Below, in pieces: positions 31,527 through 44,828 of a DNA stretch of 64,000 nt. The position numbers and the translations under genes were made by a program. How positions within the stretch are numbered: the stretch's first letter is position 1; each line of letters opens with the position of its first letter. This DNA comes from Microbacterium sp. SORGH_AS_0428 (GTDB lineage: Bacteria > Actinomycetota > Actinomycetes > Actinomycetales > Microbacteriaceae). Under the pieces are notes generated by a model that did no database searches, was not told the DNA's origin, and worked only from the letters and a program-made list of their open reading frames with translations. The stretch is taken from NCBI RefSeq assembly GCF_031453615.1, contig NZ_JAVIZT010000001.1:992001-1056000 (forward strand), in the 5' to 3' direction.

Positions 31527-32531
31527 ATGGCCGCCGCATCCGAGAGTCCCGACGTGCCCTCCCACACCCCGTTTGATCCCGCATCCGCCACGATCGTGGT
31601 CGTCACCTACAACCGCTCAGCTCTGCTGACGCGGTTGCTCACCAGCGTCGCGGCGATGGATCCGGCTCCCGGCCACCTCGTGGTGATCGACAACGCCTCG
31701 ACCGACGACACCACCGAAGTCGTCGAGCGGTTCCGCCCGCGCCTGAACACGCAGGTCGTCTATCGCCGCCTGGAGACGAACACCGGCGGCTCCGGCGGGT
31801 TCAGCGAGGGGATGCGCACCGCCTACGAGCTCGGGTCCGCGTGGATCTGGCTCATGGACGACGACGTCGAGGTGCTTCCCGACGGTCTGGCGCGGATGGG
31901 GAAGTGGGCCCCGCGCTTCAAGAGCATCCAGGGCCGGCGCTACGACTACGACGGCAGCGAGTTCTACTGGCAGTACCGGGTCGCCGACCGCATGGGCATC
32001 CCGATCCCGTTCGCCCCCGCCGGCTTCGACGCCTCCGGGTTCAAGGAGATGAACTCCGGCTGTTTCGAGGGGATGTTCATCCACCGCGACGTCGTCTCGC
32101 GGATCGGGCTGCCCGATCCGCGGTTCTTCATCTACTGGGACGACCAGCTCTACGGCTGGCTGGCCTCCCGCGTCACGACCTCGGTCATCGTCGACGAGTT
32201 CGTGCTGCGCCGAACGCGCGAGATCAAGCAGTGGGACATGGGCATCCGCCACATGAACGCCTCGAGCGACGCGTACCGCTACTACATCATGCGCAACCGC
32301 GCCTACATCAAGCGTTACTACCGTGAACTCGGCGTGTACAACCCGTTCCTCTTCGGACTCGGCACGGCGATGACCTTCGCCAAGGAGCTCATCCGGCTGG
32401 TCGTCGTCGAACGCAAGGTGCGCGGCACGAGCAACCTGTTCCGCGGCCTCCGCGACGGCCGTAAGATCGCGCGCGACCGGTCGTGGAAGCCGATGCCGCC
32501 GCTCACGCAGCAGCCTCAGCCCGCGGCGTAG
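31527..32531 (+). CDS. GlfT1-like galactofuranosyltransferase (GT2)
   Basis: A 334-residue GT-A enzyme. The nucleotide-binding start is TIVVVTYNRSALL (22-34). NTGGSGGF (85-92) and the metal-binding DDD at 111-113 (LMDDDVEVL) are typical of galactofuranosyltransferases. FFIYWDDQLYGW carries the acceptor-site acidic pair. Similarity in pattern and setting to mycobacterial GlfT1 (Rv3782), which adds the first two galactofuranose units to the rhamnosyl-GlcNAc lipid primer, is strengthened by the adjacent Wzt/Wzm exporter, as in Rv3781-Rv3783. The 3' end overlaps the convergent wzt gene by 16 bases. Confidence 0.8.
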   Translation: MAAASESPDVPSHTPFDPASATIVVVTYNRSALLTRLLTSVAAMDPAPGHLVVIDNASTDDTTEVVERFRPRLNTQVVYRRLETNTGGSGGFSEGMRTAYELGSAWIWLMDDDVEVLPDGLARMGKWAPRFKSIQGRRYDYDGSEFYWQYRVADRMGIPIPFAPAGFDASGFKEMNSGCFEGMFIHRDVVSRIGLPDPRFFIYWDDQLYGWLASRVTTSVIVDEFVLRRTREIKQWDMGIRHMNASSDAYRYYIMRNRAYIKRYYRELGVYNPFLFGLGTAMTFAKELIRLVVVERKVRGTSNLFRGLRDGRKIARDRSWKPMPPLTQQPQPAA

Positions 32532-33259
32532 TCGGCGTTGTAGCGCTCGAGGACCTCGCCGATCGGTGCGTCCATCTTCAGCGCGCCCTTGTCGAGGTAC
32601 AGTCCGCGCGCGCAGAACCGGCGCAGGTCCTTCTCGTTGTGGCTGACGAAGAACAGCGTCCGCCCCTCGGCGAGCAGCTCGTCGATGCGGCGATAGCACT
32701 TCTCCCGGAAAGCCTTGTCGCCCACGGCGAGCACCTCGTCGACGAGCAGGATCGGCTCCTCCAGCTGGGAGACCACGGCGAAGGCGAGCCGCACCTTCAT
32801 CCCGTTCGACAGATGCTTGTACGGCGTGTCGACGAAATCGTGGAGCTCGGCGAAGTCGATGATCGAGTCGAAGCGCCGCGAGATCTCGGCGCGACTCATG
32901 CCGTGCAACCCGGAGGTCAGGCGGACGTTCTCACGCACCGTGAGATCACCCACGAAGCCGCCGGTGATCTCGATGAGCGGCGCCACGCCGCCGAGGACGC
33001 GAACGGACCCCTCGTCGGGCAGGAGGACGCCGGCGACGAGCTTGAGCAGCGTGGACTTGCCCTGCCCGTTGCGTCCCACGACGCCGATCGACTCTCCCGG
33101 CGAGACGGTGAACGTGACGTTGCGCAGCGGCCAGAACTCGCCCGGACGGGCGCGCCGGGATGCTCCGCCGAACAGGTCCTTGAGGCTGCGCCGCCCCCGT
33201 CGGTTGCGCCGGAACCGGACGCCGAGCTCCTGCACATCGATCGCGAGGTCCGCGGCCAT
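32516..33259 (-). CDS. wzt: Polysaccharide ABC exporter ATPase, short form (Wzt1, galactan type)
   Basis: A 247-residue ATPase. Walker A is VGRNGQGKST (61-70), the signature is LSNGMKVRLA, and Walker B is PILLVDEVLAVGD. There is no C-terminal carbohydrate-binding extension, in contrast to the second exporter at 46.7 kb. This matches the mycobacterial galactan exporter ATPase (Rv3781), which recognises the lipid-linked galactan without a dedicated binding domain. Its ATG overlaps the permease stop by 4 bases. It acts with the permease at 33259-34050 in the inner membrane. Confidence 0.9.
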   Translation of the reverse strand: MAADLAIDVQELGVRFRRNRRGRRSLKDLFGGASRRARPGEFWPLRNVTFTVSPGESIGVVGRNGQGKSTLLKLVAGVLLPDEGSVRVLGGVAPLIEITGGFVGDLTVRENVRLTSGLHGMSRAEISRRFDSIIDFAELHDFVDTPYKHLSNGMKVRLAFAVVSQLEEPILLVDEVLAVGDKAFREKCYRRIDELLAEGRTLFFVSHNEKDLRRFCARGLYLDKGALKMDAPIGEVLERYNADYAAG

Positions 33260-34050
33260 CACAGCTCCTTCAGCACGGGTCGCTCGAGGCGTCGGAAGAC
33301 CAGCACGCCCAGCGCGAGGATGACCAGACTCACGACCGCTCCGGTCACCACCGAGAGGGTGTCCCACTGGTCCGGGAAGAACCCCGCACGGTACAGCGTG
33401 AAGATGCCCGCGAGGGGGTTGAACGCTGCGACCTCGCGGAAGCCCGCGGGCAGGTCCGAGACGCCGTAGATGATCGGCGAGGCGTAGAAGAGCGCCCGCA
33501 GGATGAGCCGGGTCGTGCGCTCCAGGTCCCCCCAGAGCACGCACAGCGGCGCGACGATGAGTCCCAGCCCGACCAGCAGCGCGACCTGCAGCAACGCCGC
33601 CACGGGGAACAGGAGCAGACCCCAGCCGGCCGTCGCTCCGGCGAACACGGCGAAGAGCACGAGCACGGGAATCGAGCACAGGAACTCGACGCCCTTGCTC
33701 AGCACGATGCGGTTGATCCAGATCGACCGCGGGATGGCGGTGGACCTCACGAGTCGGGCGTCCTTGTTGAACGCGCGGGTGAAGTCGGTGACCGCGGCGT
33801 TGAACCAGACCCAGGGCAACAGCGCGGTGATGAGGAAGACGATGTAGGGCTTCTCGCCCACATCCCGCCCGAACACCTGCGTGAAGACGAACCAGTAGAT
33901 GGCGCTCATCACGAGCGGATCGAGCACGGACCAGAGATACCCCAGTGCGCTGGTCGCGTATCGCACCTTCAGGTCGCGGGCCGACAGAAGCCACAGCGAG
34001 TGGAGGTAGCGCCGCCGGGATCCGGGGGCACCGACGGCGGCTGAGCTCAC
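33259..34050 (-). CDS. wzm: Polysaccharide ABC exporter permease (Wzm1)
   Basis: A 263-residue ABC-2 type permease with six predicted membrane helices. The amphipathic N-terminus SARDLKVRYATSALGYLWSVLDPLVM is the typical start of Wzm/TagG-like permeases, and FYASPIIYGVSDLP is in the usual re-entrant region. With Wzt1 it should flip the lipid-linked galactan to the outer face. A GTG start is preceded by TAGACT at 6 bases. It is the first gene of a two-gene operon. Confidence 0.9.
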   Translation of the reverse strand: MSSAAVGAPGSRRRYLHSLWLLSARDLKVRYATSALGYLWSVLDPLVMSAIYWFVFTQVFGRDVGEKPYIVFLITALLPWVWFNAAVTDFTRAFNKDARLVRSTAIPRSIWINRIVLSKGVEFLCSIPVLVLFAVFAGATAGWGLLLFPVAALLQVALLVGLGLIVAPLCVLWGDLERTTRLILRALFYASPIIYGVSDLPAGFREVAAFNPLAGIFTLYRAGFFPDQWDTLSVVTGAVVSLVILALGVLVFRRLERPVLKEL

Positions 34051-34056
34051 CAGGAG

Positions 34057-34062
34057 AGTCTA
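34057..34062 (-). promoter_or_regulatory. -10 box of wzm1-wzt1 (leaderless type)
   Basis: TAGACT on the minus strand, 6 bases before the GTG at 34050. Confidence 0.5.
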
Positions 34063-34111
34063 GAGCCGGACGGTGCGCCACCCTCGCAGGCGTGCTCGGG
34101 CCGCTGCAGCC

Positions 34112-36130
34112 TCACGAGAGCGGCCCGCACTGCCCGATGCGGTAGAGCACCGAGTCGCCGTCTGTGGCCACGGGCTCGAACAGCCCCTCCTCCACGGCAC
34201 GGTGAACGGCGGCGAAGTGATTGCCGGAGGGATCGCCGCCGCCGAACTCGTGCGGGTGGTAGAGCACGTAGCGCACCCGCAACGCGTCGAGCGCCTGGCA
34301 GACCGCGGGGTCGTCATCGATGCGCTCCAGCTGCCACGCCAGCACGAGGCGTTCGGGATCCCACTGCCCGTTCACGTGGGGGAAGACCGGCTCACGCCCC
34401 GCGTAGAGCTGAGAGAGCGCCGATCCGTCCCACGGATCGCCGAGCAGACGCTGGTCCGCGGGCACGGTCTGCGCCACCGCGGTGCGCATGAAGTCGATCT
34501 GGGCCTGGGAGACCACTGCGGTCCGAGCGTGCGCGTCCGGCAGCCGGAAGATCGCGGCGACGGAGCGTGAGACGCCGCCCCACGCCATGGCGATCGCGCT
34601 CGTCGCCACCACCGCCGTGACCAAGGCGACGGCGATCGGCAGGCGACGCGCCGTGGACCGGCGGGCGAGACGTCGCGAGGTCCACAGGATCGCCAGCGTC
34701 GCGAAAGCGACGCCGAGCACGGGAAGTGCGGAGCTGAGCCGGTAGCGATCCTTGTACCAGAGGGCGGTGGCGAGCTTGGCGAACACGTCGTCGGCGCCCG
34801 CGGCCAGCGCGAACAGCACCGCGAGAAGCGCATAGGCGGCGACCGCCCATCGCATCCCGCGCCTGCGTGACGCCAGCACGAGACCCAGCGCGACCGCCGC
34901 CGCCAGCAGCACTGCGGGGAACACGATCTGTCCCCCGACGCCCGTCGGCCAGGATTGCAGGGCGACCTGCACCAGGCCGTCGAGGACGGACTGGGTGGCC
35001 ATGGCCTGGGGTCCGCCGAGCCTGTCCTCGAGAGGACGTCCGAACAGGTCCAAGCGGAGGACGAGGTACGCGAATCCCGCGATCGCGCCCAGCACCGTCG
35101 TGACCGCCACCGCCGACGCCCAGCGCCCCGCCACCCGGCGGGAGGGCCCGCCGGCCCGCCGCGCGCGGACGTACGCGGCCGCGGCGCGACTGATCGCGAA
35201 CGGCGCGAGGATCACCGCCCACGTGACGAGGACGCGCGGCTGGGAGAACCCGACCGCGGCGACCGCGACCACGGTGATGCCTGCGGCGGGCCAGAGCGCG
35301 AGGTACGTCGCGTTCAGACGGGTGCGGCCGCGGGGGACGAGCGCGGCCAGCGGAGCCGCGATCGCGACCGGGAGCAGCGCGGTCGCGAGATAGCTCGGAT
35401 ACAGCGTGCCCCAGGTCAGCAGGCCGTACGGCATGGCGGCGAACGCGGCACCCAGCGGCAGGGCCACGAGTGCGACGCGACCGGAGGCGAAACCGGACAC
35501 CAGCACCTGTGCGAGCCACGCGACCCCGGGCAGCCAGACCACAGCCGCCACCGCGATCCACGCCGCGTTGGCGGCGATCGGGATGCCGGCGCCGGACACC
35601 TGCACGGTGGCCGCGACGAGCGCGTGCCACGCCGCGGGGTAGAACGCGAAGGTCTTGTCGGTCTCGATGAGGGTCCGCAGCGTCAACGACGAAGCATCGC
35701 CGTCGGCCAGGATGCGGGCGGTCGCGGAGAGGTGGAACACGTTGTCGTAGGTCTGGCTGATGCGCTCGGGCGACGGGACCAGGGCGAAGGCGACGACGGC
35801 GATCACCGCCGCGGCGCACAGCCACGCGAGCACGAGCGACCAGCGCGGAACGCCCTCGCGCGCCGGCGTCGCACGAGGGGTGCGACGCCGATAGACCGCC
35901 GCGCACAGCGCGAGGACGATCCCGATCACGAGAGGCTGCCATGCCGCGAAGGGCACGCCCAGCAACGAGAAGACGATCCCGGCGCCCGCGATGCTCGCAA
36001 CGCCCGCCGACGCCGCGACGGCGGCACGGCCCACGAGACCCAGTCGGAGGGGGGCGCTCGCGATCAGGCCCGGCACGAGGATCACGAGTGCGGCCGCCGC
36101 GATGACCGGGACGGCCGAGAGCCAGCTCAC
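34112..36130 (-). CDS. Polytopic membrane protein, DUF6541-like (possible GT-C glycosyltransferase)
   Basis: A 672-residue protein with more than ten membrane helices and a soluble C-terminal domain of about 130 residues (from FMRTAVAQTVPADQRLLGDPWDG onward). The first large loop contains SPERISQTYDNVFHLSA, where an Asp follows TM segments as in GT-C enzymes, and a later loop holds DVFAKLATALWYKDRYRLS. This pattern is seen in actinobacterial DUF6541 proteins. The GTG start overlaps the glfT2-like stop (GTGA), so it is coupled to that gene. A role as a lipid-linked sugar transferase acting on the wall galactan is inferred only from topology and context. Confidence 0.65.
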   Translation of the reverse strand: MSWLSAVPVIAAAALVILVPGLIASAPLRLGLVGRAAVAASAGVASIAGAGIVFSLLGVPFAAWQPLVIGIVLALCAAVYRRRTPRATPAREGVPRWSLVLAWLCAAAVIAVVAFALVPSPERISQTYDNVFHLSATARILADGDASSLTLRTLIETDKTFAFYPAAWHALVAATVQVSGAGIPIAANAAWIAVAAVVWLPGVAWLAQVLVSGFASGRVALVALPLGAAFAAMPYGLLTWGTLYPSYLATALLPVAIAAPLAALVPRGRTRLNATYLALWPAAGITVVAVAAVGFSQPRVLVTWAVILAPFAISRAAAAYVRARRAGGPSRRVAGRWASAVAVTTVLGAIAGFAYLVLRLDLFGRPLEDRLGGPQAMATQSVLDGLVQVALQSWPTGVGGQIVFPAVLLAAAVALGLVLASRRRGMRWAVAAYALLAVLFALAAGADDVFAKLATALWYKDRYRLSSALPVLGVAFATLAILWTSRRLARRSTARRLPIAVALVTAVVATSAIAMAWGGVSRSVAAIFRLPDAHARTAVVSQAQIDFMRTAVAQTVPADQRLLGDPWDGSALSQLYAGREPVFPHVNGQWDPERLVLAWQLERIDDDPAVCQALDALRVRYVLYHPHEFGGGDPSGNHFAAVHRAVEEGLFEPVATDGDSVLYRIGQCGPLS

Positions 36131-37962
36131 CGCTGATCGCCCCCGTCGAACACGCGTCGCCACGATGCGTCCGAGGTCATGCGCCGAGCGGCGCTGCGGT
36201 ACGTGCGCGCCAGGCGCGGCCACCGCAGCAGGAGCGTCAGATGAAGCCGGAGGCTGCGACGCAGCGCCCGGCGGGTCTCGCTCCGGCTGCGGCGGAACCA
36301 GTTCGTTGCCGATCCGTCGGCCGTGTCGACGAGGGCGGAGTCGATCCTCCGAAAAGCGGGCCACTGGGCCGCGGCGGCGCTCAGGTGCGCCTGCGGCTTC
36401 TTCCGGCTCTCCGAGGTCGCGCGCACCATCAGGTGGCGCAGGAGGGTGGCGGCCAGCGCGACCGCTCCGCCGCGAGACGCCGGGCCGTCGTCGGCTTCGG
36501 AGCCCTCCGGATCGACGACCGTCGCGTCGGGGTAGGCGGAGCGCAGCTCCCGCACCTCGGACAGCCGCGTGTCCAGTCGCGGCACGAGCGCATCGGGCCC
36601 GTCGAGGATGTCCTCCACGGCGAGGGCACGCAGACGCACGGCGCTGTACTGGAGCGACAGCAGCGGCTTGACATCGCCGAGGAACGAATGGGCGACGATG
36701 CGCACGGGACGTCGTCTCGGCGCATGCAGGAGCTCGCCGATCAGGCGGTTCCGGTGCAGGAAGTACGCCTCCCAGCTGCGCGTGGGCGCCTTGCCTCCCC
36801 AGCCCAGGTGCCACACGGCGATGCCGGGGATGCTGAGGGTCGGCACCCCCGCCTCGGCGGCGCGGCGACCGAACTCGACATCGTCGCCCTTGACGAACAG
36901 CGGCCAGGAGAGTCCGTGCGAGCGCAACAGGCTGACGGGGATGAGGCACATCCACCACCCGTTGAAGTCCGCCCGCTGCAGCGCGTGGAAGGAGGGCGAG
37001 CGGCGGAACGGCGAGCGGGAGAAGTCGTGGTCGTAGGCATCGGTGCGCGTCAGGTCGACCCAGCCGATCGAGGCGTTCCAGTGCTCGGCCTGCGTGTAGA
37101 GCACTCCGGGGTCGTCGAGATGGATCATGCCCCCGCCCACGATCACCGGGTCCCTCGCGGCGTCGGCGAAACGGACCGCGCGCAGCAGCGACTCCGGCTC
37201 CGAGATCGCATCGTCGTCGAGCAGGATCACGTAGTCGTCCTCGCCCGCCGCGAGAGTCTCGGACATCACTCGCGAGAAGCCGCCGGAGCCGCCGATGTTG
37301 CGCTGGCGCAGCATCGTGAGCCGATCACCGAGACGTTCGGCGACCGCGGCGAACCCCGGGCGCTCGGCGACGAGATCCTCTCCCTGGTCGACCACCACGA
37401 TGCGACGCACCGCGCCGGCGATGTCGGGCTCGTCAGCGAGCTGACGCAGCTGCGCCAGGCAGTCGTCGGCCCGATTGAAGGTCGTCATGCCGACCGTGGC
37501 CGTCCCCGTGCGCCCCCCGCCCGCGATCTCCCACTGCGCAGCCTGCAGCCGGAGTCCGCCCTCACCGGCCTCGAGATCCAGCCACAGCGCTCCCCCGTCG
37601 CTGAAGCCCTCCAGCGGGATGTCGATCTGCGCGTCCTGCGAGCCGAGCTCCACCGTCGCCACGGGGACGGCCAGGGCCGCCGCGTCCGACCGCCAGATCC
37701 GGGCGATGCCCGTGCCCTCGGTTCGGATGCTCAGCCGCACCTCGTCCGCATCCGTGTCCCGCTGCCAGTAGGCGGCGGGGAACGCGTTGAAGTAGGAGCC
37801 GAGCGAGACGGTCGTCCCGGCGTCGAGGTCGAGCGTGCGCCGCCCGATGATCCGCGCTCCCGACGGCAACCCTCCGTCGATGTACAGCGCCCGGGTGTCC
37901 GGACGGTCATCGACCGGGAAGACGACACGGGCGACCGTGCGGTAGGTGAGCTCGCGTGTCAC
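36127..37962 (-). CDS. glfT2: GlfT2-like polymerising galactofuranosyltransferase
   Basis: A 611-residue enzyme with the GlfT2 layout: an N-terminal beta-sandwich (about 1-150), the GT-A catalytic domain (about 150-400) and a C-terminal helical region. The metal-binding DDD is at 249-251 (ILLDDDA), the catalytic acidic pair is in KGDDVEF (358-364), and the conserved His is in AVWHLGWGG (His385). The spacing of these sites matches mycobacterial GlfT2 (Asp256/258, Asp372/373, His396). GlfT2 builds alternating beta-1,5/1,6 galactofuranan from UDP-Galf on the cytoplasmic side. A GTG start lies 1 base after the glf stop, so it is coupled to the gene that makes UDP-Galf. Confidence 0.9.
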   Translation of the reverse strand: MTRELTYRTVARVVFPVDDRPDTRALYIDGGLPSGARIIGRRTLDLDAGTTVSLGSYFNAFPAAYWQRDTDADEVRLSIRTEGTGIARIWRSDAAALAVPVATVELGSQDAQIDIPLEGFSDGGALWLDLEAGEGGLRLQAAQWEIAGGGRTGTATVGMTTFNRADDCLAQLRQLADEPDIAGAVRRIVVVDQGEDLVAERPGFAAVAERLGDRLTMLRQRNIGGSGGFSRVMSETLAAGEDDYVILLDDDAISEPESLLRAVRFADAARDPVIVGGGMIHLDDPGVLYTQAEHWNASIGWVDLTRTDAYDHDFSRSPFRRSPSFHALQRADFNGWWMCLIPVSLLRSHGLSWPLFVKGDDVEFGRRAAEAGVPTLSIPGIAVWHLGWGGKAPTRSWEAYFLHRNRLIGELLHAPRRRPVRIVAHSFLGDVKPLLSLQYSAVRLRALAVEDILDGPDALVPRLDTRLSEVRELRSAYPDATVVDPEGSEADDGPASRGGAVALAATLLRHLMVRATSESRKKPQAHLSAAAAQWPAFRRIDSALVDTADGSATNWFRRSRSETRRALRRSLRLHLTLLLRWPRLARTYRSAARRMTSDASWRRVFDGGDQR

Positions 37963-37963
37963 G

Positions 37964-42078
<4,115 letters not shown>

Positions 42079-42134
42079 GCTCAGCGTCGCGCGATACCCT
42101 CGAGAGTCATCCAAAGCGTTAGGCAGTTCTTCCC

Positions 42135-42884
42135 GTGCACTCCCCCCACGTCCCCGCATCCGCACTCGTCATCATCCCCACCTACAACGAGATCGAGAAC
42201 CTCGAATCCATCGTGCGGCGCGTCCTGGATGCGGCCCCGGCCGTACACGTGCTGATCGTCGATGACGGCAGCCCCGACGGGACCGGGGAGCTGGCCGACC
42301 GTCTCTCGAGCGCCGACGAGCGGATCGCGGTCATCCACCGCACCGAGAAGAACGGTCTGGGAGCGGCCTACCTCGCCGGTTTCGCCCACGGTCGCGCGGC
42401 GGGTTACCCCTTGCTCGTCGAGCTGGACGCCGACGGCTCCCACCCGCCGGAGCGCCTTCCGGCGCTGCTCTCGGCGGTCACCGACGACCCGACCGGCCGC
42501 GTAGCCGGCGCGATCGGATCGCGGTGGGTGCGCGGCGGCTCGGTCGTGAACTGGCCGTGGCTGCGCCAGGTGATCAGCAGGGGCGGCAGCTGGTACGCCC
42601 GCACGATGCTCGGTCTGCCCGTGCGAGATGTGACCGCCGGCTACCGCGTGTACCGCTCCGACGTCCTGGAGCAGATCGATGTGGACTCCGTGGAATCGCG
42701 GGGATACTGCTTCCAGATCGATCTCACGCGCCGCGTGCACGGCGCGGGCTACGAGCTCGTCGAGGTGCCCATCGAGTTCCGGGAACGCGAGGCCGGCCAG
42801 TCGAAGATGAGCTCCTCGATCGTCGCCGAGGCGATGCTCCGCGTCACGCGATGGGGCATCGACCGGATTCTGCGCCGCCCCTGA
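42135..42884 (+). CDS. Polyprenol-phosphate mannosyltransferase (Ppm1/DPM-like, GT2)
   Basis: A 249-residue GT2 enzyme with [18 protein letters not shown] at the N-terminus, the metal-binding DAD at 98-100 ([12 protein letters not shown]), [12 protein letters not shown] and [15 protein letters not shown], the dolichol-phosphate-mannose synthase pattern. It transfers mannose from GDP-mannose to polyprenyl phosphate on the cytoplasmic face, providing the donor for extracytoplasmic GT-C mannosyltransferases. A GTG start is used. There is no attached acyltransferase (Ppm2/Lnt) domain. The stop directly abuts the stop of the convergent membrane gene. Confidence 0.92.
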   Translation: MHSPHVPASALVIIPTYNEIENLESIVRRVLDAAPAVHVLIVDDGSPDGTGELADRLSSADERIAVIHRTEKNGLGAAYLAGFAHGRAAGYPLLVELDADGSHPPERLPALLSAVTDDPTGRVAGAIGSRWVRGGSVVNWPWLRQVISRGGSWYARTMLGLPVRDVTAGYRVYRSDVLEQIDVDSVESRGYCFQIDLTRRVHGAGYELVEVPIEFREREAGQSKMSSSIVAEAMLRVTRWGIDRILRRP

Positions 42885-44237
42885 TCACCGCGAGTGCGCC
42901 AGCACGTCCTCGCAGGAGAGGTCGATGGAGCGGTCCGGCGCGACCGGCAGGGTGACCGTTGCGGGAGCGGCGGGATCCGCGCACACCACCGCCGCGGCCC
43001 TCGCGGCGGGCGACCAGCGATCGACCCAGTCACGAATGGACATCGTCATCGTGCTGCCGTTCATGAGCGCCCCGATCGTCACGGCGCACACGATCCAGGC
43101 ACCCCAGTTCGCCGCCCTCGCCCGCGGCCACCTCTCGCGCATGACCGCGGCAGCGATGGGCAGCACGGCGACGAGCATGAGCCCCGACGCGACGCCGTAG
43201 CGGATGTTCACCACGAGTGTGCCAATGTTCTGGAGTCCCTCCTCGGCGTACATGAACCAGACCGAGCTGTTCGCCCACGCACTGCCGGTGTAGATCGCGG
43301 CAGACCCGAGGAGCAGGGCCACGGTGATGATCCGCTGCGATCCGTTCCCGCGAACGAGCACGAAGACGGCGGCGATCACGATGGGCACGAGGATCAGGAC
43401 GGCCACGAGGAGCCCGGATTGGAGCACCCACGCGCGGATCGTGTCCGGATCCGCGGTGACCAGCGGCATGACGCTGTTGATCATCCATCCCATGACGGTC
43501 GAGGGGATGCTCAGGGGACCGTTGCTGGTTGCGCGCTCGACGGTCACCGCCGTCGCGACCTGAAGCGCGCTCCCGGCCAGGAAGGCGCCGAAGACCGGCC
43601 AGGACTTCTTCGAGCGGAGCCGGAACAGGATGAGGGGGAGGAAGAACACCGCCTGGATCTCGGTCGCGACCACGAGCCATGCCACGATCGCCCACAGCAC
43701 GGAGCTCGTCCAGGTGCGCGGCCGGTACAGGAGGATCCACGGCGCGAGCCACATCGCGTAGGTGTGGATGTCGGCGAGGTTGCCGATCGTCTCCTGGGTG
43801 GCCAGCGGGATGAAGGCGGTCGCCAGGGCGAGCGTCACCCGGGCGGGCGCCCACGGCACGATCTCCCGCGACAGCCAGTACACCGCTCCCGCGGTGAGTC
43901 CGGTGAGCACCGAGCAGATGGCGAAGACGAGCACCGCGTAGTACGGCAGGTCCAGCACGGGCACAAGCAGCGCGAGCACGAGTCGCGGCACGAAGTGCTG
44001 ATAGCCCGCATAGCCCTCGAACAGCACGGACCAGCCGCCCTGGTCCAGGGCCTGCGCGAGGAAGATGTTCGCGTCCTCGGCCCACACGCGGTCGCGATGG
44101 TCGCCGGGCACCCGCATCCACGTGACCGCCGCGGTCAGTACGACGATGCCGGCGAGGACCAGGTGGTCGACCCACCAGGCTCCGCCGCCGCGGCGCAGGA
44201 GACCGCGCGGGGCGCCCGCTGCCGTGTCGCTGGTCAT
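42885..44237 (-). CDS. Polytopic membrane protein, unknown (GT-C-like topology)
   Basis: A 450-residue protein with about ten membrane helices and a short C-terminal extracytoplasmic tail containing two Cys residues (VVCADPAA and DLSCEDV). The first loop has RDRVWAEDANIFLAQAL, an acidic pair placed as in GT-C transferases that use polyprenyl-phosphate sugars, such as the mannose donor from the neighbouring enzyme. I do not recognise the exact family. Its ATG overlaps the rmlC-like stop by 4 bases, so it is made together with that enzyme. The assignment to glycan transfer is inference. Confidence 0.6.
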   Translation of the reverse strand: MTSDTAAGAPRGLLRRGGGAWWVDHLVLAGIVVLTAAVTWMRVPGDHRDRVWAEDANIFLAQALDQGGWSVLFEGYAGYQHFVPRLVLALLVPVLDLPYYAVLVFAICSVLTGLTAGAVYWLSREIVPWAPARVTLALATAFIPLATQETIGNLADIHTYAMWLAPWILLYRPRTWTSSVLWAIVAWLVVATEIQAVFFLPLILFRLRSKKSWPVFGAFLAGSALQVATAVTVERATSNGPLSIPSTVMGWMINSVMPLVTADPDTIRAWVLQSGLLVAVLILVPIVIAAVFVLVRGNGSQRIITVALLLGSAAIYTGSAWANSSVWFMYAEEGLQNIGTLVVNIRYGVASGLMLVAVLPIAAAVMRERWPRARAANWGAWIVCAVTIGALMNGSTMTMSIRDWVDRWSPAARAAAVVCADPAAPATVTLPVAPDRSIDLSCEDVLAHSR

Positions 44238-44791
44238 CGCAGCTCCGACAGCGGCGGGTGCGCCCGGTCCTTGTCGGAGAGCTCGGCCTCGGCGAGAGGG
44301 ATCGGCCACGCGATGGCGAGCTCCTCGTCGGCGAGGTTCACGAACGTGTAGGACTCCTGGGCCTTCGGGCTCCAGTGGTCGTTCACGAGGTAGGTGTACG
44401 CCGTGTTGGGCTCGAGGGTCTGGTAGGAGTTGCCCACGCCGCGGGGTACGAAGATGGCGGTCGAGGGATCGATCTCGGCCGTGAAGACGCGTCCGAAGCT
44501 CTCGCCCGGACGCAGATCCACCCACGCGCCGAACACGCTGCCGAAGGCCGTCGAGATGAACTTGTCCCAGGGCTCGGCGTGGATGCCGCGAGTGGTGCCG
44601 ACGGCGTCGTTGAAGGAGATGTTGTTCTGCACCGGGCCGAAGTCCGGCAGCCCGACGGCGGTCATCTTCTCCTGCTGCCAGTTCTCCTTGAACCAGCCGC
44701 GGTTGTCCCCGTGCACGGGAAGATCGATCAACAGCATCCCGGGAATCGGTGTCTCACGGGCTGCCAGCGTCTTGCCATAGGTCACAGTCAC
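44234..44791 (-). CDS. rmlC: dTDP-4-dehydrorhamnose 3,5-epimerase (RmlC domain only)
   Basis: A 185-residue cupin epimerase that acts on dTDP-4-keto-6-deoxyglucose from RmlB. GLPDFGPVQNNISF, the catalytic His in TTRGIHAEPWDKF, VPRGVGNSYQTL and YTYLVNDHWSP are visible. This sequence type is characteristic of the N-terminal half of the actinobacterial RmlC-RmlD fusion; here the protein stops after AHPPLSELR, where the RmlD reductase would begin. Three GTG codons are possible: 44794, 44791 and 44785. The second is preferred because TAGGCT lies exactly 6 bases upstream. The stop overlaps the next ATG. Confidence 0.85.
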   Translation of the reverse strand: MTVTYGKTLAARETPIPGMLLIDLPVHGDNRGWFKENWQQEKMTAVGLPDFGPVQNNISFNDAVGTTRGIHAEPWDKFISTAFGSVFGAWVDLRPGESFGRVFTAEIDPSTAIFVPRGVGNSYQTLEPNTAYTYLVNDHWSPKAQESYTFVNLADEELAIAWPIPLAEAELSDKDRAHPPLSELR

Positions 44792-44797
44792 CACGTC

Positions 44798-44803
44798 AGC
44801 CTA
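44798..44803 (-). promoter_or_regulatory. -10 box of rmlC (leaderless type)
   Basis: TAGGCT on the minus strand, 6 bases before the GTG at 44791 and 3 bases before the GTG at 44794. Confidence 0.45.
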
Positions 44804-44828
44804 ACGGCCGGGATGAGCGGCGACCGGC

